This document shows positions 1 through 7,813 of a DNA stretch of 64,000 nt, in pieces (within the stretch, counting starts at the first letter, position 1; each line of letters opens with the position of its first letter). The translations under genes were made by a program, and so were the position numbers. A model generated the notes under the pieces. It worked only from the letters and a program-made list of their open reading frames with translations, had not been told where the DNA came from and made no database searches. The DNA comes from Candidatus Borkfalkia ceftriaxoniphila (GTDB taxonomy: Bacteria > Bacillota > Clostridia > Christensenellales > Borkfalkiaceae). The stretch spans positions 62,001-126,000 of the forward strand of contig NZ_SDOZ01000005.1 in assembly GCF_004134775.1 (NCBI RefSeq). The letters run 5' to 3'.

Positions 1-1623
1 TTGGTTGATGATCTTGTTCAGTTTTTCGGGCACGGAAGAAAGCACGAATTCGGGCGCGCCCATCGCCACGGTCCCCACTCCGTCGAACGTGACGGCCGAA
101 AGTTTTCGTTTGGAAGAGAAGGGCATTTTTTTGACGGCTTTCAGTTCGGTGCTGTGCCCGAAATAATTGTAGAGCGCGATCGAGGTCTGGTTGTTGTCTT
201 CCAAAGAATGCAGACAGGAGCCCACGATCTCGTTGATGGTGTAGTCGGTCGGGTTATTGAGCAGCATACAGTCGTTGACTTTCATGCGCCCGTCCGTAAT
301 CGTACCGGTCTTATCGAGGCACAGCACGTTTACGCGCGCGAGCATTTCCAAAGAATACAGATCCTGTACGAGCGTGTTGTGCGAGGCGAGCCGTAAAATA
401 CCCACCGTCAGCGCGAGGCTGGTCAAAAGCAGCATTCCCGAAGGGATCATGCCGATAATGACCGATACGGTTCTCTGAATGGTTTCGGCAAGGCGGTCTA
501 CGCCTGCGGCATCCGCAAGATTCTGCCAGTTGACGAGGAACATACCGATCGCGATGGGGATAATCAGAACGCCGATGACGGAAATAATGAGTTTTGTCGA
601 GCGCATCAGTTCCGAATTAGGCTTCTTGTACTTTTTCGCTTTTGCCGATAGGGTGTTGAGGTAAGTATTTTTTCCCACCTTGTCGGCGCGCACTTTGCAG
701 GTACCGCTGGAAATGAAACTGCCCGCGTAGAGAATGTCGCCCGTTTCCTTTTTGACGGGAACGGATTCCCCCGTCAGAAGAGATTCGTTGACTTCCACGA
801 AGCCTTCCGCCAAAAAGCAGTCGGCGGGCACCTGGTTTCCCAAAGACAGCACGATCACGTCGTCCAGAACGATATCCTTTGCGGGGATCTCGACGGCGGC
901 GCCGTCGCGTATCACCTTTGCGGTGGGGGCGGACAGCAGCGAAAGTTTATCGATCTTGCGCTTTGCCTTGATCTCCTGCCATATGCCGATCGCGATATTC
1001 AGCGAAAAGATGATGACGAAGAAAAACTGCGAGATGCCCGCGCCCGAATAAGCAAGCGCGATGGTGGCGAGCACGCACAACAGGTTGAAGAAGGTGCAAA
1101 GGTTCCCGACAAAAATACTCGCGTAGGACTTTGAGTATTTCTGATTGGTATCATTGAACAGGAACTGCGAAAATCTCGTATTGACCTGTGCGCTCGTCAG
1201 CCCTTCTCCGATATCGGGGGTAAAACGCTGCACTTTATTATAGGAAGGGACTTCTGCTTTTTTCTTTTTGAATTTGGATTTGATGAGGGAGATATCGATC
1301 TCTTCCTCTTCTTCGGGCGCGGCGGTGGAGGCGCATTCCAGTTTCTGCGTCACGAAATCCTGCACGTTCACGATTTCGGGCGCTTTCTGTTCCTCCTGCA
1401 AGGGTCCCGCGTCCTGCGCGGGCTTGCCCGCCGTTTTCCGAGGTCTTGCGGCGGCGGGTTTTGCCGCAGCCGAACCGCTCTTTCCGGACGAGGTCGGCTT
1501 TGCCGCGCCTGCGCGCGTTCCCGCGGATTTTTGTTTCGCACGGGGCGCCGCGTCGATTTTTTCTTCCGCGTCGGCTTTTGCTTTATCGGAAGGAGTTTGC
1601 GAAGTATTGTTACTGCGAGTCAT
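1..1623 (-). CDS. Cation-translocating P-type ATPase, CtpE-like (3' part off the left edge)
   Basis: This is a membrane ATPase that would move a cation, using a phospho-aspartate intermediate. 541 codons are visible and the gene runs off the left edge. Seen: a first stretch of about 110 residues rich in Ala, Pro and Lys with no membrane segment; a TM pair near residues 170-215; the actuator motif LLTGESVPV; another TM pair containing GMIPSGMLLLTS; and the phosphorylation motif DKTGTIT with Asp437. The IPSG membrane motif resembles the CtpE group, whose mycobacterial member has been linked to Ca2+ uptake; the ion here is inference. The ATG at 1623 has a GGAG 9 nt upstream. It is divergent from serS. 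The long low-complexity N-terminus is unusual for the family. Confidence 0.9.
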   Translation of the reverse strand, partial: MTRSNNTSQTPSDKAKADAEEKIDAAPRAKQKSAGTRAGAAKPTSSGKSGSAAAKPAAARPRKTAGKPAQDAGPLQEEQKAPEIVNVQDFVTQKLECASTAAPEEEEEIDISLIKSKFKKKKAEVPSYNKVQRFTPDIGEGLTSAQVNTRFSQFLFNDTNQKYSKSYASIFVGNLCTFFNLLCVLATIALAYSGAGISQFFFVIIFSLNIAIGIWQEIKAKRKIDKLSLLSAPTAKVIRDGAAVEIPAKDIVLDDVIVLSLGNQVPADCFLAEGFVEVNESLLTGESVPVKKETGDILYAGSFISSGTCKVRADKVGKNTYLNTLSAKAKKYKKPNSELMRSTKLIISVIGVLIIPIAIGMFLVNWQNLADAAGVDRLAETIQRTVSVIIGMIPSGMLLLTSLALTVGILRLASHNTLVQDLYSLEMLARVNVLCLDKTGTITDGRMKVNDCMLLNNPTDYTINEIVGSCLHSLEDNNQTSIALYNYFGHSTELKAVKKMPFSSKRKLSAVTFDGVGTVAMGAPEFVLSSVPEKLNKIINQ

Positions 1624-1665
1624 AATTTCTCCATTAAGCATATCTGAACGAAACTGTTCGAAATC

Positions 1666-1694
1666 ATTATATCATAATCGCGTATGTTTTTCAA
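1666..1694 (-). promoter_or_regulatory. Promoter of the P-type ATPase gene
   Basis: On the minus strand TTGAAA (1694-1689) and TATAAT (1671-1666) are separated by 17 bp, a close match to a housekeeping sigma promoter, about 43 bp upstream of the ATG. Confidence 0.7.
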
Positions 1695-1825
1695 ACATTT
1701 CACGCTCTTTTTCTTTGGCGGAGAAAAAGTAGTTTTGTCAAAAATTTCATGCGCATGCGTGATTGACTTGCAAAAATTTGCGGAATGGTTTAAAATAGAA
1801 AAGAATTTATTGCGGAGGCGAAAAC

Positions 1826-3112
1826 ATGATCGACATCAATTTGCTGCGGAACGATCCCGACCTGGTGAGAGAAAATATCAAAAAGAAGTTTCAGGATAAA
1901 AAACTGCCGCTCGTCGACGAAATATTGGCGCTCGACGAAAAACGGCGCGATCTGCAGAAAGAGGGCGATTCCAGAAGAGCGATGCGCAACGCTCTTTCCT
2001 CGAAGATCGGCTCGCTGATGAAAGAGAAAAAGACGGAAGAGGCGCAAAAAGTCAAGGCGGAAGTCGTGGAAAACAACGCCCGCATCGCTGAGATCGAAAA
2101 AGAGAGCGAAATCGTCGCCGCCGGTCTGAAAGAAAAGATGATGGCGATCCCCAATATCATTGCGGACGACGTGCCTATCGGCCGCGACGACAGCGAAAAC
2201 GTCGAGCGCAAGCGTTTTCTGGAACCCAAGGACAAGCCCTTCGAAGTGCCGTATCATCTGGATATTTTAGAAAAATTGTGCGGCATCGATCTGGACAGCG
2301 CAAGGCGCACGAGCGGGCAGGGCTTTTATTATCTTTTGGGCGACGTGGCCAGACTGCATTCCGCCGTGCTCACCTACGCGCGCGACTTTATGATCGATAA
2401 GGGCTTTACCTACTGCATTCCGCCGTTCATGATCCGCAGCGACGTTGTTTCGGGCGTCATGAGTTTCGAAGAAATGGACGGCATGATGTACAAGATCGAG
2501 GGTGAGGATCTCTACCTGATCGGCACGAGCGAACATTCCATGATCGGCCGCTTTATGAATACGGTCGTGAACGAGAGCGATCTGCCGCTCACGCTTACGA
2601 GTTATTCGCCCTGTTTCCGCAAAGAAAAGGGCGCGCACGGCATCGAGGAGAGAGGTATTTACCGCATACACCAATTCGAGAAGCAGGAAATGATCGTCAT
2701 CTGCAAGCCCGAAGAGAGCGCCGCGTGGTTTGAAAAACTGTATAATTACACGGTGGAACTGTTCGTTTCCATGCAGATACCCGTGCGTACGCTGGAATGT
2801 TGTTCGGGCGATCTTGCCGATCTGAAATATAAGAGTATCGACGTAGAGGCTTGGAGCCCGCGCCAAAAGAAATATTTCGAAGTTGGCAGTTGCTCCAATC
2901 TGACGGACGCGCAGGCGAGAAGGCTCGGCATCCGATACAAGACGGAAAAGGGCAACGCGTTCGCGCACACGCTCAACAATACCGTGGTGGCGCCGCCCCG
3001 TATGCTGATTGCCCTGCTCGAAAATCATCTCAACGAGGACGGCAGCGTGAATATTCCCGAAGTTCTTCAAAAATATATGGGCGGTAAAAGCAAAATAGAA
3101 CCTAAAAAGTAA
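1826..3112 (+). CDS. serS: Seryl-tRNA synthetase
   Basis: It charges tRNA-Ser with serine in the cytoplasm. The 428-residue length is normal. The protein has the N-terminal tRNA-binding coiled coil (about residues 1-110) followed by the class II core. Motif 2 appears as FRKEKGAHGIEERGIYRIHQF, shorter around the loop than many bacterial SerRS, and motif 3 is near the end (NNTVVAPPRMLIALLENH). The ATG at 1826 follows GGAGG. The leader is very short, so there is no room for a T-box. A possible promoter is TTGCAA (1769) with TAAAAT (1791), spacing 16. The gene stands alone and is closed by a terminator. Confidence 0.97.
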   Translation: MIDINLLRNDPDLVRENIKKKFQDKKLPLVDEILALDEKRRDLQKEGDSRRAMRNALSSKIGSLMKEKKTEEAQKVKAEVVENNARIAEIEKESEIVAAGLKEKMMAIPNIIADDVPIGRDDSENVERKRFLEPKDKPFEVPYHLDILEKLCGIDLDSARRTSGQGFYYLLGDVARLHSAVLTYARDFMIDKGFTYCIPPFMIRSDVVSGVMSFEEMDGMMYKIEGEDLYLIGTSEHSMIGRFMNTVVNESDLPLTLTSYSPCFRKEKGAHGIEERGIYRIHQFEKQEMIVICKPEESAAWFEKLYNYTVELFVSMQIPVRTLECCSGDLADLKYKSIDVEAWSPRQKKYFEVGSCSNLTDAQARRLGIRYKTEKGNAFAHTLNNTVVAPPRMLIALLENHLNEDGSVNIPEVLQKYMGGKSKIEPKK

Positions 3113-3119
3113 TACCGAC

Positions 3120-3150
3120 AAGCCGCTGTTTCGAATACAGCGGCTTTTTT
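3120..3150 (+). terminator. Rho-independent terminator after serS
   Basis: AGCCGCTGT and ACAGCGGCT form a 9-bp stem around a 7-nt loop, followed by a T run. The next gene's ribosome site (GAGGAGG at 3151) begins immediately after. Confidence 0.9.
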
Positions 3151-3163
3151 GAGGAGGTATTCT

Positions 3164-4237
3164 ATGATGAAAAAATCAGATATCTTAAAAAATATCGGGC
3201 TGACGCTCCTTGTCTTTGCCGTATGCACGGGACTCTGTTTTCTGTTGGATTTTTTCAAGATCAACGACTTGAATTTTTTGATCCTCTACGTACTGGGGAT
3301 TCTTCTCGTTGCCGTCTTTACCAAGGGCTACGCCTATTCTGCGTCACTTTCGGTCGCCAGCGTGCTCGGCTATAATTTCTTTTTTACCGTCCCGCGGTTT
3401 ACGCTGAAAATCGACGACCTTATGTACCTTGTCACGTTCTTTCTGATGCTCGCGGTAGGGCTTGGCATCAGCGCGGTAACTTTTCAGTTGAAAAAAAAGA
3501 TGGCGCAGATCAACGCTCTCAACCTGGAAAAGATACGCCTGAAAAACAACGCGGACAAAGAATTGCTCAAAGCGACGCTTCTTCGCAGCATATCGCACGA
3601 TCTGCGTACGCCGCTCACCGCCATCAAAAACGGCGCGGAGATTTTAAGAGACAATCCCTCGTTGGATGAAAAAGACCGTGGAGAAATTCTGGACGATATC
3701 CGCTCCAAATCCGACTGGACCATCCGCCTCGTGGAAAATCTTCTCTCGCTCACGAGGATCGACGGTGAAAATCTGACAGTGAAAAAGTCCTTCGAAGTTC
3801 TGGAAGAGATCTTGCCGCAGGCAGTACGCAATGTGAGCGGCGTTTTGGGAAACCGAAAGATTCATTACGATACGCCCGCGGATATGATGCTCATACCCAT
3901 GGACGGCACGCTCATCATTCAGGTGCTCGGCAATATTTTGAACAACGCAGCAAAACACACGGACGACGACGGCAATATCTGGATCAAAGTGTGGAATACG
4001 GGCAAAAACGCGGTTTTCCGTATCAGCAACGACGGTCCGTGCATACGGGAAGAGGATCTTCCGCACCTGTTCGAAATGTACTATACGGCGGCGGATTCCA
4101 AAAGCGAAGGCGTGGGGCTGGGGCTGGCCATCTGCAAACTGATCATTACGGCGCACGGGGGCAATATTTCCGCCCGCAACGCAGACGGAAAAGCGGTATT
4201 CGAATTTAATCTTCCCATGGAGGAGTACAATGGCTGA
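3164..4237 (+). CDS. kdpD: Membrane sensor histidine kinase, KdpD C-terminal half type (DUF4118-HisKA-HATPase)
   Basis: This is a sensor kinase that would phosphorylate KdpE, encoded next to it. The 357 residues show about four TM helices (residues 10-105, DUF4118 type), a short linker coiled coil, an H box ISHDLRTPL with His145, an N box QVLGNILNNAAKHT and a G box GVGLGLAICK. These are the membrane and catalytic parts of KdpD. The N-terminal KdpD, USP and GAF domains of a full-length KdpD (about 900 residues) are absent and lie in a separate gene at 12241-13767. The ATG at 3164 sits 6 nt after GAGGAGG; an earlier in-frame TTG at 3149 lies inside the serS terminator and is rejected. It overlaps the next gene by 8 nt. 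The functional pairing is inference. Confidence 0.88.
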   Translation: MMKKSDILKNIGLTLLVFAVCTGLCFLLDFFKINDLNFLILYVLGILLVAVFTKGYAYSASLSVASVLGYNFFFTVPRFTLKIDDLMYLVTFFLMLAVGLGISAVTFQLKKKMAQINALNLEKIRLKNNADKELLKATLLRSISHDLRTPLTAIKNGAEILRDNPSLDEKDRGEILDDIRSKSDWTIRLVENLLSLTRIDGENLTVKKSFEVLEEILPQAVRNVSGVLGNRKIHYDTPADMMLIPMDGTLIIQVLGNILNNAAKHTDDDGNIWIKVWNTGKNAVFRISNDGPCIREEDLPHLFEMYYTAADSKSEGVGLGLAICKLIITAHGGNISARNADGKAVFEFNLPMEEYNG

Positions 4238-4913
4238 TATTTTAGTGATCGAGGATGACAAGGCGATCCAGAACCTTTTGAAGATCGCCTTAAAGCAGGA
4301 AAATCATACGGTCGCTGCCGTCCGGACGGCGCGCGAGGGGATAGACTACGTCGTCAAAAATATCGTCGATCTTATCGTGCTCGATTTGGGGCTCCCCGAT
4401 ATGGACGGCATCAACGTAGTGGAGACGGTGCGCGGCTTTTCGGAAAATCTGCCCATTATCGTGGTGAGCGCGCGCGACGACGAAAATGAAAAAATAAAAT
4501 GTCTTGACGCGGGCATCAACGACTACGTGCAGAAACCTTTTTCGACCGCGGAACTGATGGCGCGCATTCGCGCCGCCCTGCGCCACAGCGCGGCGGGCAC
4601 GGAAACGCAGGCGAGTACCTTTACCAACGGAAGGCTGACGATCGACTATGCCGCGCACAGCGTATTTCTGGACGATGCGGAAGTACATCTGACCAACTAT
4701 GAATATAAGATCTTGTGCCTTCTCGCGCAAAACGTCGGAAAGACGCTGACGCATAACTTTATTATATCCAAAGTCTGGGGTGCGGGCGGAAACGACGCGA
4801 GCGGACTGCGCGTCTTCATGGCGGGAATACGCCGAAAGATCGAAAAAGATCCGTTTTTACAGGAACTGATCCGTACCGACGTGGGCGTCGGTTACAGAAT
4901 GAACAAAATTTAA
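4230..4913 (+). CDS. kdpE: KdpE-type response regulator (receiver plus winged helix)
   Basis: It is an OmpR-family DNA-binding response regulator, expected to activate kdp transcription. The receiver domain has the acidic pair EDD (residues 8-10), phospho-acceptor Asp52 in VLDLGLPDMDG and Lys in VQKPF. The C-terminal half is a winged helix (LTNYEYKILCLLAQNVGKTL). The length of 227 matches KdpE. Its start overlaps the kinase stop, so the pair is translationally coupled. The dapA-lysC operon separates it from kdpFABC. Confidence 0.9.
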   Translation: MADILVIEDDKAIQNLLKIALKQENHTVAAVRTAREGIDYVVKNIVDLIVLDLGLPDMDGINVVETVRGFSENLPIIVVSARDDENEKIKCLDAGINDYVQKPFSTAELMARIRAALRHSAAGTETQASTFTNGRLTIDYAAHSVFLDDAEVHLTNYEYKILCLLAQNVGKTLTHNFIISKVWGAGGNDASGLRVFMAGIRRKIEKDPFLQELIRTDVGVGYRMNKI

Positions 4914-4927
4914 TACCGAGCGTTTGA

Positions 4928-4960
4928 AGAACCTCGCCATTACGGCGAGGTTCTTTCTTT
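4928..4960 (+). terminator. Terminator after kdpE
   Basis: GAACCTCGCC and GGCGAGGTTC make a 10-bp stem followed by TTTCTTT. Confidence 0.88.
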
Positions 4961-5046
4961 ATACAATCTTAACGCCGCACAAGTATTTCTTTATGAGAAA
5001 CGAATCCGATTTATTTTATAATGTAAAAAAATCAAAAGGAGTTTAC

Positions 5047-5946
5047 ATGCAAAATTTGATATTTAAGGGCGTTGCGACCGCCCTCGTAACGCCCTTTTTG
5101 CCGACAGGCGAAATAAATTTTACTGCGTTGGAAAATCTCATCGAATCTCAGATCGAAGGCGGGTGCGACGCTCTCCTGGTCGGCGGCACGACGGGCGAAA
5201 GCGCCGCGTTGTCCGATGAAGAAAAGAGCGCGATCGCGTCGTTTGCGGCAAAGATCATCCGTAAACGCGTGCCTTTGATCGCGGGCGCGGGTTCGAATTA
5301 TACCGCCAAAGCCGCGAAAAACTGCGCAGAGATGGAAAAAGCGGGCGCGGACGCGCTCCTGCTCGTTACGCCGTACTACAATAAATGCACGAAAAAGGGG
5401 CTGATCGCCCATTATAAAGAATGCGCAAAAGCGAGCGCGCTTCCGTTTATTTTATACAACGTCCCCCAGCGTACAGGCGTAAATATTCTTCCTGAAACTT
5501 ATGAAGATCTGTTGAAGATACCCAACGTGAAAGCAGTGAAAGAAGCGTCGGGCGACGTTCGGCAGGCGTCGCGAATTCGCAATCTGTATAAAGACGATCT
5601 CGCGCTGTATTGCGGCTGCGACGAACTGATGCCGTCCATGTTGGCGATCGGCGCGTCGGGCGCGATTTCCGTTTTATCCAATATCTGCCCGAGAGGGGTA
5701 CATGATATCTGCGCCCGCTATTTTTCGGGCGATTCGGAAAAGAGCCTGGAATTGCACAACGCCTACTCGAAACTTACCGAGGCGCTCTTTCGTGAAGTCA
5801 ATCCCGTTCCCGTAAAGGCCGCCTTAAATATATTAAAGAAAGACGCGGGAGGACTGCGGCTGCCCCTCACGGAAGCGGATAAAGAAACAAAGAACATTCT
5901 GAAAAAGGAGATCGCGCTGTTGCAATGCGCGGGATTGTGTCAATGA
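5047..5946 (+). CDS. dapA: 4-hydroxy-tetrahydrodipicolinate synthase
   Basis: It condenses pyruvate with aspartate semialdehyde, the first committed step to diaminopimelate and lysine. The 299 residues form the usual TIM barrel, with GGTTGES near residue 44, the VTPYYN tyrosine motif and the Schiff-base lysine in VKEASGD. The ATG at 5047 is preceded by AAGGAG; more upstream in-frame starts fall in the leader and promoter and are rejected. TATAAT at 5017-5022 is the likely -10, with a weak -35. The stop overlaps the lysC start (ATGA), so the two genes form an operon. The leader is too short for a lysine riboswitch. Confidence 0.95.
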   Translation: MQNLIFKGVATALVTPFLPTGEINFTALENLIESQIEGGCDALLVGGTTGESAALSDEEKSAIASFAAKIIRKRVPLIAGAGSNYTAKAAKNCAEMEKAGADALLLVTPYYNKCTKKGLIAHYKECAKASALPFILYNVPQRTGVNILPETYEDLLKIPNVKAVKEASGDVRQASRIRNLYKDDLALYCGCDELMPSMLAIGASGAISVLSNICPRGVHDICARYFSGDSEKSLELHNAYSKLTEALFREVNPVPVKAALNILKKDAGGLRLPLTEADKETKNILKKEIALLQCAGLCQ

Positions 5947-7280
5947 ACGATATGGAAGAAACGCAGGCGTGCATCGTCTGTAAATTCGGCGGAACGTCGA
6001 TGGCGGACAGTGAAAGTACGGAGCGTGTCGCAGAGATCGTGAAAAGTAATCCGCTGCGGAGGATCATCGTCGTTTCCGCACCGGGGAAAACCGAAAACAG
6101 CGAAAAAGTAACGGATCTTTTAATTGAATGCCATCGGGAAATCGAGGCGTGCGGAAAGTGCGATCAGACTTTTCCTCTGGTAGCCGCCCGCTTTTTACAA
6201 ATTGCAACCGATACAAAAGACGCAGAGCGCGAACTGGCAAAAATAAAGTCGCAGATGGAAAACAGCGGGCAATATGATTTCTGCGTTTCCCGCGGAGAAT
6301 ATTTAAGCGCCTATTTTTTTGCGAAACGTCTGGGATTTGCCTTTATCGACGCCGCGGAGTTGATACGGTTTCACCGCTACGACGGATACGATTCGAAGGA
6401 AAGCGAGAAACTGTGCCGCGCGAAACTGAAAAACGGGTATGCCGTCGTTCCCGGATTTTACGGCGCGGACGAAACGGGCGCGATCGTCACGTTTTCCCGC
6501 GGCGGATCGGATATTACGGGAAGTATCGTTGCGGGCGCGATCAAAGCCGATCTATATGAAAATTGGACGGATGTGGACGGAATTCTGAATGCTGATCCGC
6601 GCATCGTGGAGAACGCCCGCATTATTCCCAAAATGACATACGGGGAACTCCGCGAACTTTCCTATCTGGGCGCCTCGGTTTTACATACGGACGCGCTCGT
6701 GCCTTTGATAAAAAACAGGACTCCGTTGCAAGTGCGCAATACGTTCTGTATGAGCAAGCGCGGAACCGTCATTTATCCGTGTCTGAAAGAACCCGAAAAA
6801 AAGCCGGTTACGGGCATCGTCGGCAAGAAAGATATTCTCGTGCTGTTCATCCATAAAATCGGTATGAACCAACAAAAAAGCATCGTGCGGAAAGTCTTAT
6901 CCGTACTCGAATATTACGGGGTTTCGTTCGAGCATATGCCGTCAAGCATCGACGCGGTCAATTTCCTGATTCCGAAATCTTCTATCAACGACGCGATACG
7001 CTCCGCCGTATTGTCTGAGATCAAAAAGTCTATACGCCCCGACGAGATCAAATTTATCGATCGGCTTTCCATCGTATCCGTCGTGGGCAGGAATATGTAT
7101 CAATGCGTGGGCGTAGCCGAAAAAATGTTCGCCGCGCTTGCGCGCGAAAAAATCAATATCCGCATGATCATACAGGGTTGCCGCGAACTCAACATTATTG
7201 CAGGAGTCGACGAAGACCGCTATGAAGACGCAATACGCGCGCTGCATCGCGCTTTTTTGGAGGAAGAAACTCCTTCTTAA
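5943..7280 (+). CDS. lysC: Aspartate kinase
   Basis: It phosphorylates aspartate, the entry to the lysine, threonine and methionine branches. The 445 residues contain the amino-acid kinase fold beginning CKFGGTSMAD and the conserved segments SRGGSDITGS and ENWTDVDGI. Two C-terminal ACT domains (from about residue 300) would bind a feedback inhibitor. The ATG at 5943 overlaps the dapA stop; an earlier GTG start is in frame but this one gives the normal N-terminus. Pairing with dapA points to the lysine branch; which amino acid inhibits it cannot be read from the sequence. Confidence 0.95.
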   Translation: MNDMEETQACIVCKFGGTSMADSESTERVAEIVKSNPLRRIIVVSAPGKTENSEKVTDLLIECHREIEACGKCDQTFPLVAARFLQIATDTKDAERELAKIKSQMENSGQYDFCVSRGEYLSAYFFAKRLGFAFIDAAELIRFHRYDGYDSKESEKLCRAKLKNGYAVVPGFYGADETGAIVTFSRGGSDITGSIVAGAIKADLYENWTDVDGILNADPRIVENARIIPKMTYGELRELSYLGASVLHTDALVPLIKNRTPLQVRNTFCMSKRGTVIYPCLKEPEKKPVTGIVGKKDILVLFIHKIGMNQQKSIVRKVLSVLEYYGVSFEHMPSSIDAVNFLIPKSSINDAIRSAVLSEIKKSIRPDEIKFIDRLSIVSVVGRNMYQCVGVAEKMFAALAREKINIRMIIQGCRELNIIAGVDEDRYEDAIRALHRAFLEEETPS

Positions 7281-7367
7281 TACAATTTTAATGCGGTCGT
7301 GAAAAATCCATACGTACTTTTAATGTATTTTATTATAAAATTGTCATGAATCAAGGAGGTGGAGCGC

Positions 7368-7691
7368 ATGCTGACGAAAAAAGCACAGCCGCCCGTCGAC
7401 CCCGTTCTGGGGCTTGCGGCGCAGGCGATCGAAACGGGCGAATATTCCCGCGCCCGCCAACTGCTCAAAGAGTCGATGGCGAACGATATGGAAAATCCCG
7501 AAACGTATAATCTGCTCGGGATCAGTTATGAAAAAGAGGGCAATTTATTGAAGGCCTCGCGGTTTTACAGGGTCGCATATTATATGGATCAGACCTTTCA
7601 GGCGGCCGCGGATAATCTGGAGCGGGTATGCCAGTTCTGGCGCAAAGATTCCAAAGATATTCAATGGGGCTTATCGATCGACGGGAGGTAA
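7368..7691 (+). CDS. Small TPR-repeat protein preceding kdpF
   Basis: This 107-residue soluble protein carries two tetratricopeptide-like repeats (residues 10-85; NPETYNLLGISYEKEGNLLKA is a clear TPR). TPR proteins act as protein-binding scaffolds. It has no catalytic motif. The ATG at 7368 follows a strong AAGGAGGTG, and 6 bp separate its stop from the kdpF start, so it is the first gene of the kdp operon. A role in assembling or regulating the pump is inference from position only. Confidence 0.8.
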   Translation: MLTKKAQPPVDPVLGLAAQAIETGEYSRARQLLKESMANDMENPETYNLLGISYEKEGNLLKASRFYRVAYYMDQTFQAAADNLERVCQFWRKDSKDIQWGLSIDGR

Positions 7692-7697
7692 TGGAAC

Positions 7698-7787
7698 ATG
7701 GTTGTCGTAACGATCATATCCGCAATTCTGGCTGCGGGACTGCTCGGATACTTATTCTTTATGCTGTTTCACAGCGACAAGCGGTAA
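7698..7787 (+). CDS. kdpF: KdpF small membrane subunit
   Basis: This 29-residue ORF encodes one hydrophobic helix (MVVVTIISAILAAGLLGYLF) with a short charged tail. KdpF is a peptide of about 29 residues that stabilises the KdpABC complex, and its gene precedes kdpA, exactly as here. The ATG at 7698 lies 9 nt after GGGAGG, and kdpA starts 26 nt downstream. Confidence 0.88.
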   Translation: MVVVTIISAILAAGLLGYLFFMLFHSDKR

Positions 7788-7813
7788 GACAAATTTTAAC
7801 GGAGGCTTTTTGA

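Noticed and set aside
1649..1662. GAAC-N6-GTTC near the P-type ATPase start as a LexA box
   Set aside because: SOS boxes need a 4-bp spacer; the gap of 6 does not fit.
1741..1825. T-box leader before serS
   Set aside because: Only about 30 nt lie between the candidate promoter and the ATG; no specifier or antiterminator structure fits.
1790..2257. Long minus-strand frames inside serS and similar antisense frames inside many genes
   Set aside because: Arg/His/Phe-rich translations typical of shadow frames in GC-biased genes; the opposite strand encodes recognised proteins.
4924..5046. Upstream extension of dapA
   Set aside because: It starts in the kdpE terminator and crosses the dapA -10; AAGGAG and ATG at 5047 are clear.
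7281..7367. Riboswitch (for example c-di-AMP type) before the kdp operon
   Set aside because: The gap is 87 bp, with a probable promoter inside; too short for a known riboswitch.
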